Source of the DNA: Streptomyces chartreusis
GTDB taxonomy: Bacteria; Actinomycetota; Actinomycetes; Streptomycetales; Streptomycetaceae
Length of the DNA stretch: 64,000 bases
Direction of reading: 5' to 3'
Assembly (NCBI RefSeq): GCF_008704715.1
Contig: NZ_CP023689.1
Location: 6,014,001-6,078,000 of the forward strand
This document shows positions 34,007-41,669 of the stretch, in pieces. The stretch's first letter is position 1, and every line of letters begins with the position of its first letter. The notes under the pieces are model-generated. The model was not told where the DNA came from. It saw only the letters and a list, made by a program, of their open reading frames with translations, and did not search any database. A program made the position numbers and the translations under genes.

Positions 34007-36409
34007 GTGGCCGCTCAGGCTCCACAGGAAACCGCGCTCGACTCCCTGCGAGACCGAGAGATCGGCGTCGAACAGGAACACCTCGACCGGGTGTACCGAC
34101 GCCTCGAGGAGAAGATCCACGAGGCGGAGTTCCTGATGAACGACGCGGCCAAGCGCGGCCAGGTCGGCACACCCGGCGCGCTCGCCGAGCGCGACGCGCA
34201 GGTCTTCCGTGCCGGCGTGCACCTCAACAGGCTCAACAACGAGTTCGAGGACTTCCTCTTCGGACGCATCGACCTGCTGCTCGGCAAGGACGGCAAGAAG
34301 GGCCCGGACGGCGCCTACACCGCCGTCGAGCCCGCCGAGGGCGCGGTGCGCGAGGACAGCACCGCCGACATCGCCGAGACCCTGCACATCGGCCGTATCG
34401 GAGTGCTCGACTCCGACTACGCCCCGCTGGTCATCGACTGGCGGGCCCCGGCCGCGGCGCCCTTCTACCGCTCGACCCCGGTCGACCCCGGGCGGGTCGT
34501 ACGGCGCCGGGTCATCCGCTCCAAGGGCCGCAGGGTCCTCGGCGTCGAGGACGACCTGATGCGCCCCGAGCTCAAGGCGTTCCTCGACGGCCGTGAGCTG
34601 CCCGTGATCGGCGACGGCGCCCTGATGGCGGCCCTCGGGCAGGCCCGTGGCCACACCATGCGGGACATCGTGGCGTCCATCCAGGCCGAGCAGGACCTGG
34701 TCATCCGCGCCCCCGCCGCCTCGGTGACGTACGTCGAGGGCGGTCCTGGCACCGGCAAGACCGCCGTCGCCCTGCACCGCGCCGCCTACCTGCTCTACCA
34801 GGACCGGCGCCGGTACGCGGGCGGCATCCTGATCGTCTCGCCGACCCCGCTGCTGGTCGCGTACACCGAGGGCGTGCTGCCGTCGCTCGGCGAGGAGGGC
34901 CAGGTCGCCATCCGCGCGATCGGCTCCCTGGTCGACGGCACCGAGGCCACGCTGTACGACTCCCCGGCCACGGCCCGCGCCAAGGGCTCGTACCGCATGC
35001 TCAAGGTGCTGCGGAAGGCGGCGCGGGGTGCGCTGGAGCTGGGACCGGGCGGCACGGCCGTCGCCGCCGGGAACGGCGCGGACCGCGGTGGGCAGCTCGC
35101 CTTCGGCGACGACGACACTCCCGTGCCGGCCCCCGCCGGACCGCCGACCCTCCTGCGTGTCGTCGCCTTCGGGCGCCGGCTGGAGCTGGAGGCCGACGCG
35201 CTGGAACGCGTCCGCCGCACCGCCCTCGGCGGCACGGCACCGGTGAACCTGCTGCGCCCACGCGCCCGCAAGCTGCTGCTGGACGCCCTGTGGGCGCAGT
35301 CGGGCGGCGCCACCCGGCACACCGACCCGGAGCTCGCCGCCGAACTGCGCTCCTCCTTCGACGAGGACGTGGCCACGGAGGACAGCTTCATCGCCTTCCT
35401 CGACGCCTGGTGGCCGGAGCTCACCCCGAAGGCGGTCCTCACGGCGATGGCCGACGAGCGCCGCCTCGGCCGCTGGGCACGCCGGATCCTCAATCCCGGC
35501 GAGGTCCGCAAGGTGGCCCGCTCGCTCAAGCGCGACGGCCTCACCGTGCACGACATCGCCATGCTCGACGAGCTCCAGGCGATCCTCGGCACCCCGGCCC
35601 GCCCGCGCAGGAAGCGCGACCTGGACCCGCTCGACCAGCTCACCGGCCTGGAGGAGCTGATGCCGGTGCGCGAGGAGTCGCAGCGCGAGCGCGCCGAGCG
35701 GCTGGCGGCCGAGCGCACCGAGTACGCCCACGTCATCGTCGACGAGGCCCAGGACCTCACGCCGATGCAGTGGCGCATGGTCGGCCGCCGCGGCCGGCAC
35801 GCCACCTGGACGGTCGTCGGCGACCCGGCCCAGTCGTCGTGGTCCGACGTGGACGAGGCGGCCGAGGCACGCGACGAGGCACTCGGCACCCGCCCGCGCC
35901 GCCGCTTCCAGCTCACCGTGAACTACCGCAACCCGGCCGAGATCGCCGAGCTCGCCGCCAAGGTGCTGGCCCTGGCCATGCCCGGCTCGACGTCCCCGTC
36001 GGCGGTGCGCTCCACCGGCGTACGGCCGCGTTTCGTGACTACGAACAAAGGACACAGCACGGTTGTCCGTGACACGCTCGCGCAGACCGTTCGCGAGGAG
36101 GCGGCCCGGCTGCTCGACCAGGTCGACGGGACGATCGGCGTCGTGGTCGCCATGCGGCGGCGCGAGGAGGCGGCCAAGTGGCTCACCGGGCTCGGCGACC
36201 GCGTCGTGGCGCTCGGCAGCCTGGAGGCGAAGGGCCTGGAGTACGACGCCACGGTCGTCGTCTCCCCGGCGGAGATCGCGGACGAGTCCCCGGCCGGCCT
36301 GCGTGTGCTGTACGTCGCGCTGACCCGGGCCACCCAGCAGCTGACGGTGGTCTCGGGGGACCGGGACGAGCCGGACGCGTCCGGTGTGCCGGATCTGCTG
36401 CGGGACTGA
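34007..36409 (+). CDS. helD: HelD-like superfamily 1 helicase/ATPase
   Basis: This 800-aa UvrD-like ATPase has an N-terminal coiled coil typical of HelD (residues about 10-85, DREIGVEQEHLDRVYRRLEE). Walker A is GGPGTGKTAVALHRA near residue 246, motif II VIVDEAQDLTPMQW, then VVGDPAQS, and the C-terminal LYVALTRATQQL. HelD proteins bind RNA polymerase and recycle it; some Streptomyces HelR forms protect against rifamycins. No rifamycin-associated element was seen upstream. GTG start with AAGGGGG at proper spacing. The likely small RNA gene follows its 3' end. Confidence 0.88.
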   Translation: MAAQAPQETALDSLRDREIGVEQEHLDRVYRRLEEKIHEAEFLMNDAAKRGQVGTPGALAERDAQVFRAGVHLNRLNNEFEDFLFGRIDLLLGKDGKKGPDGAYTAVEPAEGAVREDSTADIAETLHIGRIGVLDSDYAPLVIDWRAPAAAPFYRSTPVDPGRVVRRRVIRSKGRRVLGVEDDLMRPELKAFLDGRELPVIGDGALMAALGQARGHTMRDIVASIQAEQDLVIRAPAASVTYVEGGPGTGKTAVALHRAAYLLYQDRRRYAGGILIVSPTPLLVAYTEGVLPSLGEEGQVAIRAIGSLVDGTEATLYDSPATARAKGSYRMLKVLRKAARGALELGPGGTAVAAGNGADRGGQLAFGDDDTPVPAPAGPPTLLRVVAFGRRLELEADALERVRRTALGGTAPVNLLRPRARKLLLDALWAQSGGATRHTDPELAAELRSSFDEDVATEDSFIAFLDAWWPELTPKAVLTAMADERRLGRWARRILNPGEVRKVARSLKRDGLTVHDIAMLDELQAILGTPARPRRKRDLDPLDQLTGLEELMPVREESQRERAERLAAERTEYAHVIVDEAQDLTPMQWRMVGRRGRHATWTVVGDPAQSSWSDVDEAAEARDEALGTRPRRRFQLTVNYRNPAEIAELAAKVLALAMPGSTSPSAVRSTGVRPRFVTTNKGHSTVVRDTLAQTVREEAARLLDQVDGTIGVVVAMRRREEAAKWLTGLGDRVVALGSLEAKGLEYDATVVVSPAEIADESPAGLRVLYVALTRATQQLTVVSGDRDEPDASGVPDLLRD

Positions 36410-36494
36410 GCGGGACTGAGCGGGGCCGAACGGGGGCTTTGCCGGCGGCGGGGAAATGAACTCGCGGTACGGGAATGGCCTTGAGAGATCTGTT

Positions 36495-36503
36495 TGTTAG
36501 CCT
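36495..36503 (+). promoter_or_regulatory. Extended -10 promoter of small RNA candidate
   Basis: TGTTAGCCT is an extended -10 (TGn plus TAGCCT). The expected start at about 36509 coincides with the first base of the RNA's closing stem. TTGAGA at 36481-36486 is too close to be the matching -35. Confidence 0.5.
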
Positions 36504-36504
36504 G

Positions 36505-36643
36505 GGTGTGACACCGGCTCGATCCAAGCCCCCGGGCCCAACCTTCGTCGCTACGAGCGACCACTTGCCGCGAGGCGAGCATGGCGGGTCGGTGTCATGA
36601 ACGTAGGAGAGGCCCACGTCACCGTGTGACGTGGGCCTCTTTT
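36505..36643 (+). ncRNA. Candidate structured small RNA or leader
   Basis: A run of about 135 nt folds convincingly by eye. Closing stem P1 pairs 36509-36520 (TGACACCGGCTC) with 36586-36597, eight Watson-Crick pairs plus G-U-containing extension. Inside are P2, GTCGCT-ACG-AGCGAC (36547-36561), and P3, TTGCC-GCGA-GGCGA (36565-36578), capped by a GNRA tetraloop. A C-rich strand (AAGCCCCCGGGCCC) precedes P2. The RNA ends in a 15-bp terminator with T run. It could be a trans-acting RNA or a terminating leader of the malic enzyme gene. It does not match riboswitch consensus sequences I know. It may correspond to an sRNA already detected in other Streptomyces, which I cannot check. Confidence 0.65.
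36608..36643 (+). terminator. Strong intrinsic terminator of the small RNA candidate
   Basis: A perfect 15-bp stem AGAGGCCCACGTCAC/GTGACGTGGGCCTCT with loop CGT is followed by TTT. It lies about 200 bases past the helicase stop and 120 bases before malic enzyme. Confidence 0.9.
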
Positions 36644-36657
36644 CTTGCGAAGACGTG

Positions 36658-36674
36658 GCGAACAATACGTTCGC
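36658..36674. promoter_or_regulatory. Palindrome upstream of malic enzyme
   Basis: GCGAAC-AATAC-GTTCGC is a perfect 6-bp-arm inverted repeat 89 bases before the malic enzyme ATG. It may be an operator; no regulator is identified. Confidence 0.35.
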
Positions 36675-36762
36675 AATCCACGCCCGGCTAACTCCTACTC
36701 AGCGGTAGGTGCGACGATCGGACGGCATACCAGCCACACGGTGAAAGCAGAGGAAGTCGGCC

Positions 36763-38187
36763 ATGGCAACGGCGCCCAGCGTCTCCTACTCGATGACGGT
36801 CCGGCTGGAGGTGCCCGCGAGCGGAACCGCGGTCTCCCAGCTCACCGGAGCCGTCGAGTCCCACGGAGGCTCGGTGACCGGCCTCGACGTGACCGCGTCC
36901 GGCCACGAGAAGCTCCGCATCGACGTCACCATCGCCGCGACCTCCACCGCGCACGCCGACGAGATCGTGGAGCAGCTGCGCACCATCGAGGGCGTCACGC
37001 TGGGCAAGGTCTCCGACCGTACGTTCCTGATGCACCTCGGCGGCAAGATCGAGATGGCGTCGAAGCACCCCATCCGCAACCGCGACGACCTCTCGATGAT
37101 CTACACCCCGGGTGTGGCCCGGGTCTGCATGGCGATCGCCGAGAACCCTGAGGACGCCCGCCGCCTCACCATCAAGCGCAACTCCGTTGCGGTCGTGACG
37201 GACGGCTCGGCCGTGCTGGGCCTGGGCAACATCGGCCCGAAGGCCGCGCTGCCCGTGATGGAGGGCAAGGCCGCCCTGTTCAAGCGGTTCGCCGGCATCG
37301 ACGCCTGGCCGATCTGCCTGGACACCCAGGACACCGACGCGATCGTCGAGATCGTCAAGGCGATCGCCCCCGGGTTCGCCGGCATCAACCTCGAGGACAT
37401 CTCCGCCCCGCGCTGCTTCGAGATCGAGGCCCGCCTGCGCGAGGCCCTCGACATCCCCGTCTTCCACGACGACCAGCACGGCACCGCGATCGTCGTCCTC
37501 GCCGCCCTGACGAACGCACTGCGCTGCACCGGCAAGGCCATCGAGAACATTCGCGTCGTCATGTCCGGTGCCGGCGCCGCCGGTACGGCCATCCTCAAGC
37601 TGCTGCTCGCCGCCGGTGTGAAGAACGCCGTCGTGGCCGACATCCACGGCGTGGTGCACGCCGGCCGCGAGGACCTGGTGGACGCCGCGGCCGACTCGCC
37701 GCTGCGCTGGATCGCCGACAACACCAACCCCGAGGGCCTGACCGGCACGCTGAAGGAGGCCGTGCGCGGCGCGGACGTCTTCATCGGCGTCTCCGCCCCG
37801 AACGTCCTCGACGGCGCCGACGTGGCCGCCATGGCCGAGAACGCGATCGTGTTCGCGCTCGCGAACCCGGACCCCGAGGTCGACCCCGCAATCGCCCGTC
37901 AGACGGCCGCAGTTGTGGCCACGGGCCGCTCCGACTTCCCGAACCAGATCAACAACGTGCTGGTCTTCCCGGGCGTCTTCCGCGGTCTGCTGGACGCTCA
38001 GTCCCGCACCGTCAACACGGACATGATGCTCGCGGCTGCGAAGGCGCTGGCGGACGTGGTGACCGAGGACGAGCTGAACCCGAACTACATCATCCCGAGC
38101 GTGTTCAACGACAAGGTCGCGGGCGCGGTCGCCGGCGCGGTGCGGGAGGCCGCGAAGGCGGTGTCCGCAGTGACGTCGGGCGAGTAA
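36763..38187 (+). CDS. Malic enzyme with N-terminal ACT domain
   Basis: This 474-aa enzyme oxidatively decarboxylates malate to pyruvate. An ACT regulatory domain (about 8-90, SMTVRLEVPASGTAVSQL) precedes the catalytic part. The catalytic part has the malic enzyme signature SMIYTPGVARVC, the metal-site FHDDQHGTA, the Rossmann GAGAAGTAIL and FALANPDPEV. From memory the S. coelicolor orthologue (SCO2951) is NAD-dependent; the aspartate in VADIHG after the glycine loop agrees with NAD preference. ACT domains usually bind small ligands, so allosteric control is expected. Confidence 0.9.
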   Translation: MATAPSVSYSMTVRLEVPASGTAVSQLTGAVESHGGSVTGLDVTASGHEKLRIDVTIAATSTAHADEIVEQLRTIEGVTLGKVSDRTFLMHLGGKIEMASKHPIRNRDDLSMIYTPGVARVCMAIAENPEDARRLTIKRNSVAVVTDGSAVLGLGNIGPKAALPVMEGKAALFKRFAGIDAWPICLDTQDTDAIVEIVKAIAPGFAGINLEDISAPRCFEIEARLREALDIPVFHDDQHGTAIVVLAALTNALRCTGKAIENIRVVMSGAGAAGTAILKLLLAAGVKNAVVADIHGVVHAGREDLVDAAADSPLRWIADNTNPEGLTGTLKEAVRGADVFIGVSAPNVLDGADVAAMAENAIVFALANPDPEVDPAIARQTAAVVATGRSDFPNQINNVLVFPGVFRGLLDAQSRTVNTDMMLAAAKALADVVTEDELNPNYIIPSVFNDKVAGAVAGAVREAAKAVSAVTSGE

Positions 38188-38203
38188 TCGCACGGGTTCG
38201 GCG

Positions 38204-38239
38204 CCTCACAGCCCTGAAAAGTGTGCATGGGCTGTGAGG
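38204..38239 (+). terminator. Terminator of malic enzyme
   Basis: A perfect 11-bp stem CCTCACAGCCC/GGGCTGTGAGG with a 14-base loop starts 17 bases after the stop. Confidence 0.75.
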
Positions 38240-38273
38240 ATCGCCACGGCAAGCCCTTGTAACGGCGCGTCGT

Positions 38274-38299
38274 GGAACCTGGGGCCTTGGGACGCCGTT
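38274..38299 (+). promoter_or_regulatory. Candidate ECF-type promoter upstream of hup
   Basis: GGAAC-N17-CGTT resembles promoters used by stress ECF sigma factors such as SigE. TATCGT overlaps it at 38300 as a possible alternative -10. Both imply a leader of over 200 bases. Confidence 0.3.
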
Positions 38300-38547
38300 T
38301 ATCGTGACGGCCAAGCTCAGGCTCTCTCTTCGTGTGACACCCACGGGTGTTCTCACGACTCCTCCGGGCGCCGGATTGGCTTTCCCGCCGCAGGTAGGGG
38401 CAGGATGCGTCTCTGGGCGCGAGGGTCTGACGACGGACCCGGGTCCCGGGTCGCACCGAGGACCCTGGCAGCATCGACATCGCTGTGCCCGACATGCGGC
38501 TCCGCCGCGTGGCACGCCTCAAGGCAAATGAACACGGGAGTAACAAC

Positions 38548-38829
38548 ATGAACCGCAGTGAGCTGGTGGCCGCGCTGGCCGACCGCGCCGAGGTGACCCG
38601 CAAGGACGCCGACGCCGTGCTGGCCGCGTTCGCCGAGACCGTCGGCGAGATCGTCGCCAAGGGCGACGAGAAGGTCACGATCCCCGGCTTCCTGACCTTC
38701 GAGCGCACCCACCGTGCCGCTCGCACCGCCCGCAACCCGCAGACCGGCGACCCGATCCAGATCCCCGCCGGCTACAGCGTGAAGGTCTCCGCGGGCAGCA
38801 AGCTCAAGGAAGCCGCCAAGGGTAAGTAA
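38548..38829 (+). CDS. hup: DNA-binding protein HU (HupA type)
   Basis: This 93-aa nucleoid-associated protein bends and compacts DNA. It starts MNRSELVAALADRAEVTRKD at the ATG preceded by GGGAG. The HU signature around GFLTFERTHRAARTARNPQTG (read as GFLTFERTHRAA then RTARNPQTG) and the DNA-intercalating NPQTG arm tip are present. It lacks the Lys/Ala-rich C-terminal tail of HupS, so it is the short, vegetative HupA-type protein. Confidence 0.95.
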   Translation: MNRSELVAALADRAEVTRKDADAVLAAFAETVGEIVAKGDEKVTIPGFLTFERTHRAARTARNPQTGDPIQIPAGYSVKVSAGSKLKEAAKGK

Positions 38830-38884
38830 GGGTCCGCCCGAGCGCCGTTGTGGTGTGGCGCCGTGGGCGACTGCGGGCCCGCCC

Positions 38885-38923
38885 TGGCTGGTCGCGCAGT
38901 TCCCCGCGCCCCCTTTCAGGGCG
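38885..38923 (+). repeat. Interspersed repeat (CGCGCAGTTCCCCGCGCC-type), copy 2
   Basis: This copy is identical to the one at 8257-8294 except for one extra C. It lies just after hup, upstream of the hup-murA terminator. Confidence 0.8.
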
Positions 38924-38932
38924 CTGCAGTAA

Positions 38933-38978
38933 CGCCGATGGGGCGGCCACCCGAAACCGGGTGGCCGCCCCATCGGCG
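38933..38978. terminator. Bidirectional terminator between hup and murA
   Basis: A perfect 21-bp stem (CGCCGATGGGGCGGCCACCC plus one G-C pair) closes an AAAC loop. It serves the convergent hup and murA genes. Confidence 0.9.
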
Positions 38979-38994
38979 TACGGGTACGGGTGTG

Positions 38995-40335
38995 TCAGCC
39001 GAGTGCCTTGCCCGGCAGTTCGACCTTCGCGCCGAGCTCCACGAGCTTCTCCATGAAGTTCTCGTAGCCGCGGTTGATGAGGTCGATGCCGTGGACACGG
39101 GACGTGCCCTGGGCCGCGAGGGCCGCGATGAGGTACGAGAAGCCGCCGCGCAGGTCGGGGATGACCAGGTCGGCGCCCTGGAGCTTCGTCGGTCCCGAGA
39201 CCACCGCGGAGTGCAGGAAGTTGCGCTGGCCGAAGCGGCAGTCGGAACCGCCGAGGCACTCGCGGTAGAGCTGGATGTGGGCGCCCATCTGGTTCAGCGC
39301 GGACGTGAAGCCGAGGCGGGACTCGTAGACCGTCTCGTGGATGATGGACAGGCCCGTGGCCTGCGTCAGGGCCACGACCAGCGGCTGCTGCCAGTCGGTC
39401 TGGAAGCCCGGGTGCACGTCCGTTTCGAGGGCGATGGACTTCAACTGGCCACCGGGGTGCCAGAAACGGATGCCCTCGTCGTCGATCTCGAAGGCACCGC
39501 CCACCTTCCGGTAGGTGTTGAGGAACGTCATCATCGAGCGCTGCTGCGCGCCGCGGACGTAGATGTTGCCCTCGGTCGCCAGCGCGGCGGACGCCCAGGA
39601 GGCGGCCTCCAGACGGTCCGGCAGCGCGCGGTGGTTGTAGCCGCCGAGCCGGTCCACACCGGTGACGCGGATGGTGCGGTCGGTGTCCATCGCGATGATG
39701 GCGCCCATCTTCTGCAGGACGCAGATGAGGTCCTCGATCTCCGGCTCCACGGCCGCGTTCGAGAGCTCGGTGACGCCTTCCGCGAGGACGGCCGTCAGCA
39801 GCACCTGCTCGGTGGCGCCGACGGACGGGTACGGCAGCCGGATCTTCGTGCCGCGCAGCCGCTGCGGGGCCTCCAGGTACTGGCCGTCGGCGCGCTTCTC
39901 GATCGTCGCGCCGAACTGCCGCAGCACCTCGAAGTGGAAGTCGATGGGCCGGCCGCCGATGTCGCAGCCGCCGAGGCCGGGAATGAAGGCGTGCCCGAGG
40001 CGGTGCAGCAGCGGACCGCACAGGAGGATCGGGATCCGGCTGGAACCCGCGTGGGCATCGATGTCAGCGACGTTCGCGCTCTCCACGTGCGAGGGGTCCA
40101 TCACCAACTCGCCCGGTTCCTCACCCGGACGGACCGTCACACCGTGCAGTTGCAGCAGGCCGCGTACGACACGCACGTCACGGATGTCCGGTACGTTGCG
40201 CAGTCGACTCGGCTCACTGCCCAGCAGGGCGGCGACCATTGCCTTCGGTACGAGGTTCTTCGCACCGCGGACACGGATCTCGCCCTCCAGCGGGGTTCCG
40301 CCGTGGACAAGCAGGACATCGTCGTTGACGGTCAT
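38995..40335 (-). CDS. murA: UDP-N-acetylglucosamine 1-carboxyvinyltransferase
   Basis: MurA (446 aa) transfers enolpyruvate from PEP to UDP-GlcNAc, the first committed step of peptidoglycan synthesis, in the cytosol. GAKN near residue 24 carries the conserved lysine. The active-site loop GLGGCDIGGRPIDFH has the catalytic cysteine that fosfomycin alkylates. In mycobacteria this residue is Asp, giving natural resistance; the Cys here predicts fosfomycin-sensitive chemistry. It is standalone and convergent with hup. Confidence 0.94.
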   Translation of the reverse strand: MTVNDDVLLVHGGTPLEGEIRVRGAKNLVPKAMVAALLGSEPSRLRNVPDIRDVRVVRGLLQLHGVTVRPGEEPGELVMDPSHVESANVADIDAHAGSSRIPILLCGPLLHRLGHAFIPGLGGCDIGGRPIDFHFEVLRQFGATIEKRADGQYLEAPQRLRGTKIRLPYPSVGATEQVLLTAVLAEGVTELSNAAVEPEIEDLICVLQKMGAIIAMDTDRTIRVTGVDRLGGYNHRALPDRLEAASWASAALATEGNIYVRGAQQRSMMTFLNTYRKVGGAFEIDDEGIRFWHPGGQLKSIALETDVHPGFQTDWQQPLVVALTQATGLSIIHETVYESRLGFTSALNQMGAHIQLYRECLGGSDCRFGQRNFLHSAVVSGPTKLQGADLVIPDLRGGFSYLIAALAAQGTSRVHGIDLINRGYENFMEKLVELGAKVELPGKALG

Positions 40336-40579
40336 GTATCTCGCGTTCCGATGAGTTGGGCAGGGGCCAGGAGGGAAAGGGTAATCGCCGTCGACCCCCC
40401 TTCAGTAAGCCCAAGTACGGCTCAGGAACGTCATAGCTCTGTCACAACACGAACGGTTCACCGCCGGGCACGAGCGGTCACCGTCGCGGCCGTGCGCCGG
40501 GCGGCGCTTCTGTCCGCCCTGAGCTGCATTCCCTCCCGAACCGGCATTGCCTCCCCACACGAAGGGAAGATGCGGGATC

Positions 40580-41161
40580 ATGTCTGGCATGACCGAGGTG
40601 TCCTCGCTCACAGGGCGGTTGCTCGTGGCAACGCCCGCCCTGGCGGACCCGAACTTCGACCGCGCGGTGGTGCTCCTTCTCGACCACGACGAGGAGGGCT
40701 CCCTCGGCGTCGTCCTCAACCGTCCGACCCCCGTCGACGTGGGCGACATCCTGGAGGGCTGGGCCGACCTCGCCGGCGAGCCCGGTGTCGTCTTCCAGGG
40801 CGGCCCGGTGTCCCTGGACTCGGCGCTCGGCGTGGCCGTCATCCCCGGTGACGCGAACGGCGAGAGCGCCCCGCTGGGCTGGCGCCGCGTGCACGGCGCG
40901 ATCGGGCTTGTGGACCTTGAGGCACCGCCGGAGCTGCTCGCCTCGGCCGTCGGCTCCCTGAGAATCTTCGCCGGGTACGCCGGCTGGGGCCCCGGCCAGC
41001 TGGAGGACGAGCTGGTGGAGGGCGCCTGGTACGTGGTGGAGTCCGAGCCGGGTGACGTGTCCTCGCCGTCCCCGGAGGGACTGTGGCGCTCGGTGCTGCG
41101 CCGCCAGCGCAACGAGCTCGCGATGGTGGCCACGTACCCGGACGACCCGTCGCTCAACTGA
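40580..41161 (+). CDS. YqgE/DUF179 family protein
   Basis: This 193-aa protein of the conserved YqgE (AlgH) family has unknown function. Family marks are LTGRLLVATPALADPNFDRA, LDHDEEGSLGVVLNRP, VFQGGPV and IFAGYAGWGPGQLEDEL. The ATG at 40580 (MSGMTEV) is used, with a second ATG three codons later. No signal or membrane segment is visible. It is followed 29 bases later by the DUF3039 gene, which appears to have its own promoter. Confidence 0.85.
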   Translation: MSGMTEVSSLTGRLLVATPALADPNFDRAVVLLLDHDEEGSLGVVLNRPTPVDVGDILEGWADLAGEPGVVFQGGPVSLDSALGVAVIPGDANGESAPLGWRRVHGAIGLVDLEAPPELLASAVGSLRIFAGYAGWGPGQLEDELVEGAWYVVESEPGDVSSPSPEGLWRSVLRRQRNELAMVATYPDDPSLN

Positions 41162-41177
41162 TGCATGTGAGCTTCAG

Positions 41178-41183
41178 TACTCT
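41178..41183 (+). promoter_or_regulatory. -10 hexamer, likely leaderless DUF3039 promoter
   Basis: TACTCT lies seven bases before the ATG at 41191. Confidence 0.45.
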
Positions 41184-41190
41184 TGGCGGT

Positions 41191-41481
41191 ATGAGCACTC
41201 TCGAGCCCGAGCGCGGGACTGGTACGGGGACCCTCGTCGAGCCCACGCCGCAGACTTCCCACGGCGACGGCGACCACGAGCGCTTCGCCCACTACGTCCA
41301 GAAGGACAAGATCATGGCGAGCGCCCTCGACGGGACCCCCGTCGTGGCGCTGTGCGGCAAGGTCTGGGTGCCCGGCCGCGACCCGAAGAAGTACCCCGTG
41401 TGCCCCATGTGCAAGGAGATCTACGAGTCCATGGGCGCTGGCGGTGGCGACGACAAGGGCAAGGGCGGCGACAAGAAGTAG
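41191..41481 (+). CDS. DUF3039 small zinc-ribbon-like protein
   Basis: This 96-aa actinobacterial protein starts MSTLEPERGTGTG. The core HERFAHYVQKDKIMASALDG followed by CGKVW and CPMC places three cysteines (one in CGK, two in CPMC) and nearby histidines as a probable metal site. The end is Gly/Lys/Asp-rich. The function is unknown. It is conserved next to yqgE as I recall. Confidence 0.83.
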   Translation: MSTLEPERGTGTGTLVEPTPQTSHGDGDHERFAHYVQKDKIMASALDGTPVVALCGKVWVPGRDPKKYPVCPMCKEIYESMGAGGGDDKGKGGDKK

Positions 41482-41504
41482 CCCTCCCTCCCGCCTGAGG
41501 TCCA

Positions 41505-41548
41505 CGAAGGCCCCCGGGGCGCGTTTCGGCGCGCCCCGGGGGCCTTCG
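41505..41548 (+). terminator. Terminator of DUF3039 gene
   Basis: A 19-bp stem CGAAGGCCCCCGGGGCGCG with its complement surrounds a six-base loop (41505-41523/41530-41548). Confidence 0.88.
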
Positions 41549-41573
41549 CGTGTCACGAAGTGGTTGAGACCTC

Positions 41574-41603
41574 TTGTGGACATGTTCACGCAGTCCCTAG
41601 GCT
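41574..41603 (+). promoter_or_regulatory. Promoter of sugar ABC operon
   Basis: TTGTGG-N18-TAGGCT is a good housekeeping-type promoter about 70 bases before the operon's first start codon. Confidence 0.55.
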
Positions 41604-41607
41604 CCGT

Positions 41608-41647
41608 TGCGTTGTGCAGAGCGAAACCGTCATTGCATATGTTGCAA
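41608..41647. promoter_or_regulatory. Candidate operators of sugar ABC operon
   Basis: Two palindromes lie just after the -10: TGC-GTTGT-GCA (41608-41618) and TTGCA-TATGT-TGCAA (41633-41647). TGCGTTG (41608) and CAACGCA (41645) also form an inverted pair across the region. The position suits a repressor of LacI, ROK or GntR type; no regulator gene is adjacent. Confidence 0.45.
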
Positions 41648-41669
41648 CGCACGCCCGGAGGACCGCTCC

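Larger units (their letters stand above)
36410..36762. other. Helicase-malic enzyme intergenic region
   Basis: These 353 bases contain no credible protein gene. They hold the small RNA candidate (36505-36643), and between it and malic enzyme a GCGAAC-N5-GTTCGC palindrome (36658-36674) and a CCTAC-N6-GTAGG inverted repeat (36694-36709). The malic enzyme ribosome-binding site is GAGGA about 14-10 bases before its ATG. Confidence 0.6.
38188..38547. promoter_or_regulatory. Malic enzyme-hup intergenic region
   Basis: These 360 bases without a supported gene contain the malic enzyme terminator (38204-38239), a candidate ECF promoter (38274-38299) and a long leader for hup. Short open frames here look random. 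Confidence 0.4.

Noticed and set aside
33992-36055. Minus-strand open frame of 687 residues opposite the helicase
   Set aside because: Mirror frame of helD with no recognisable domain.
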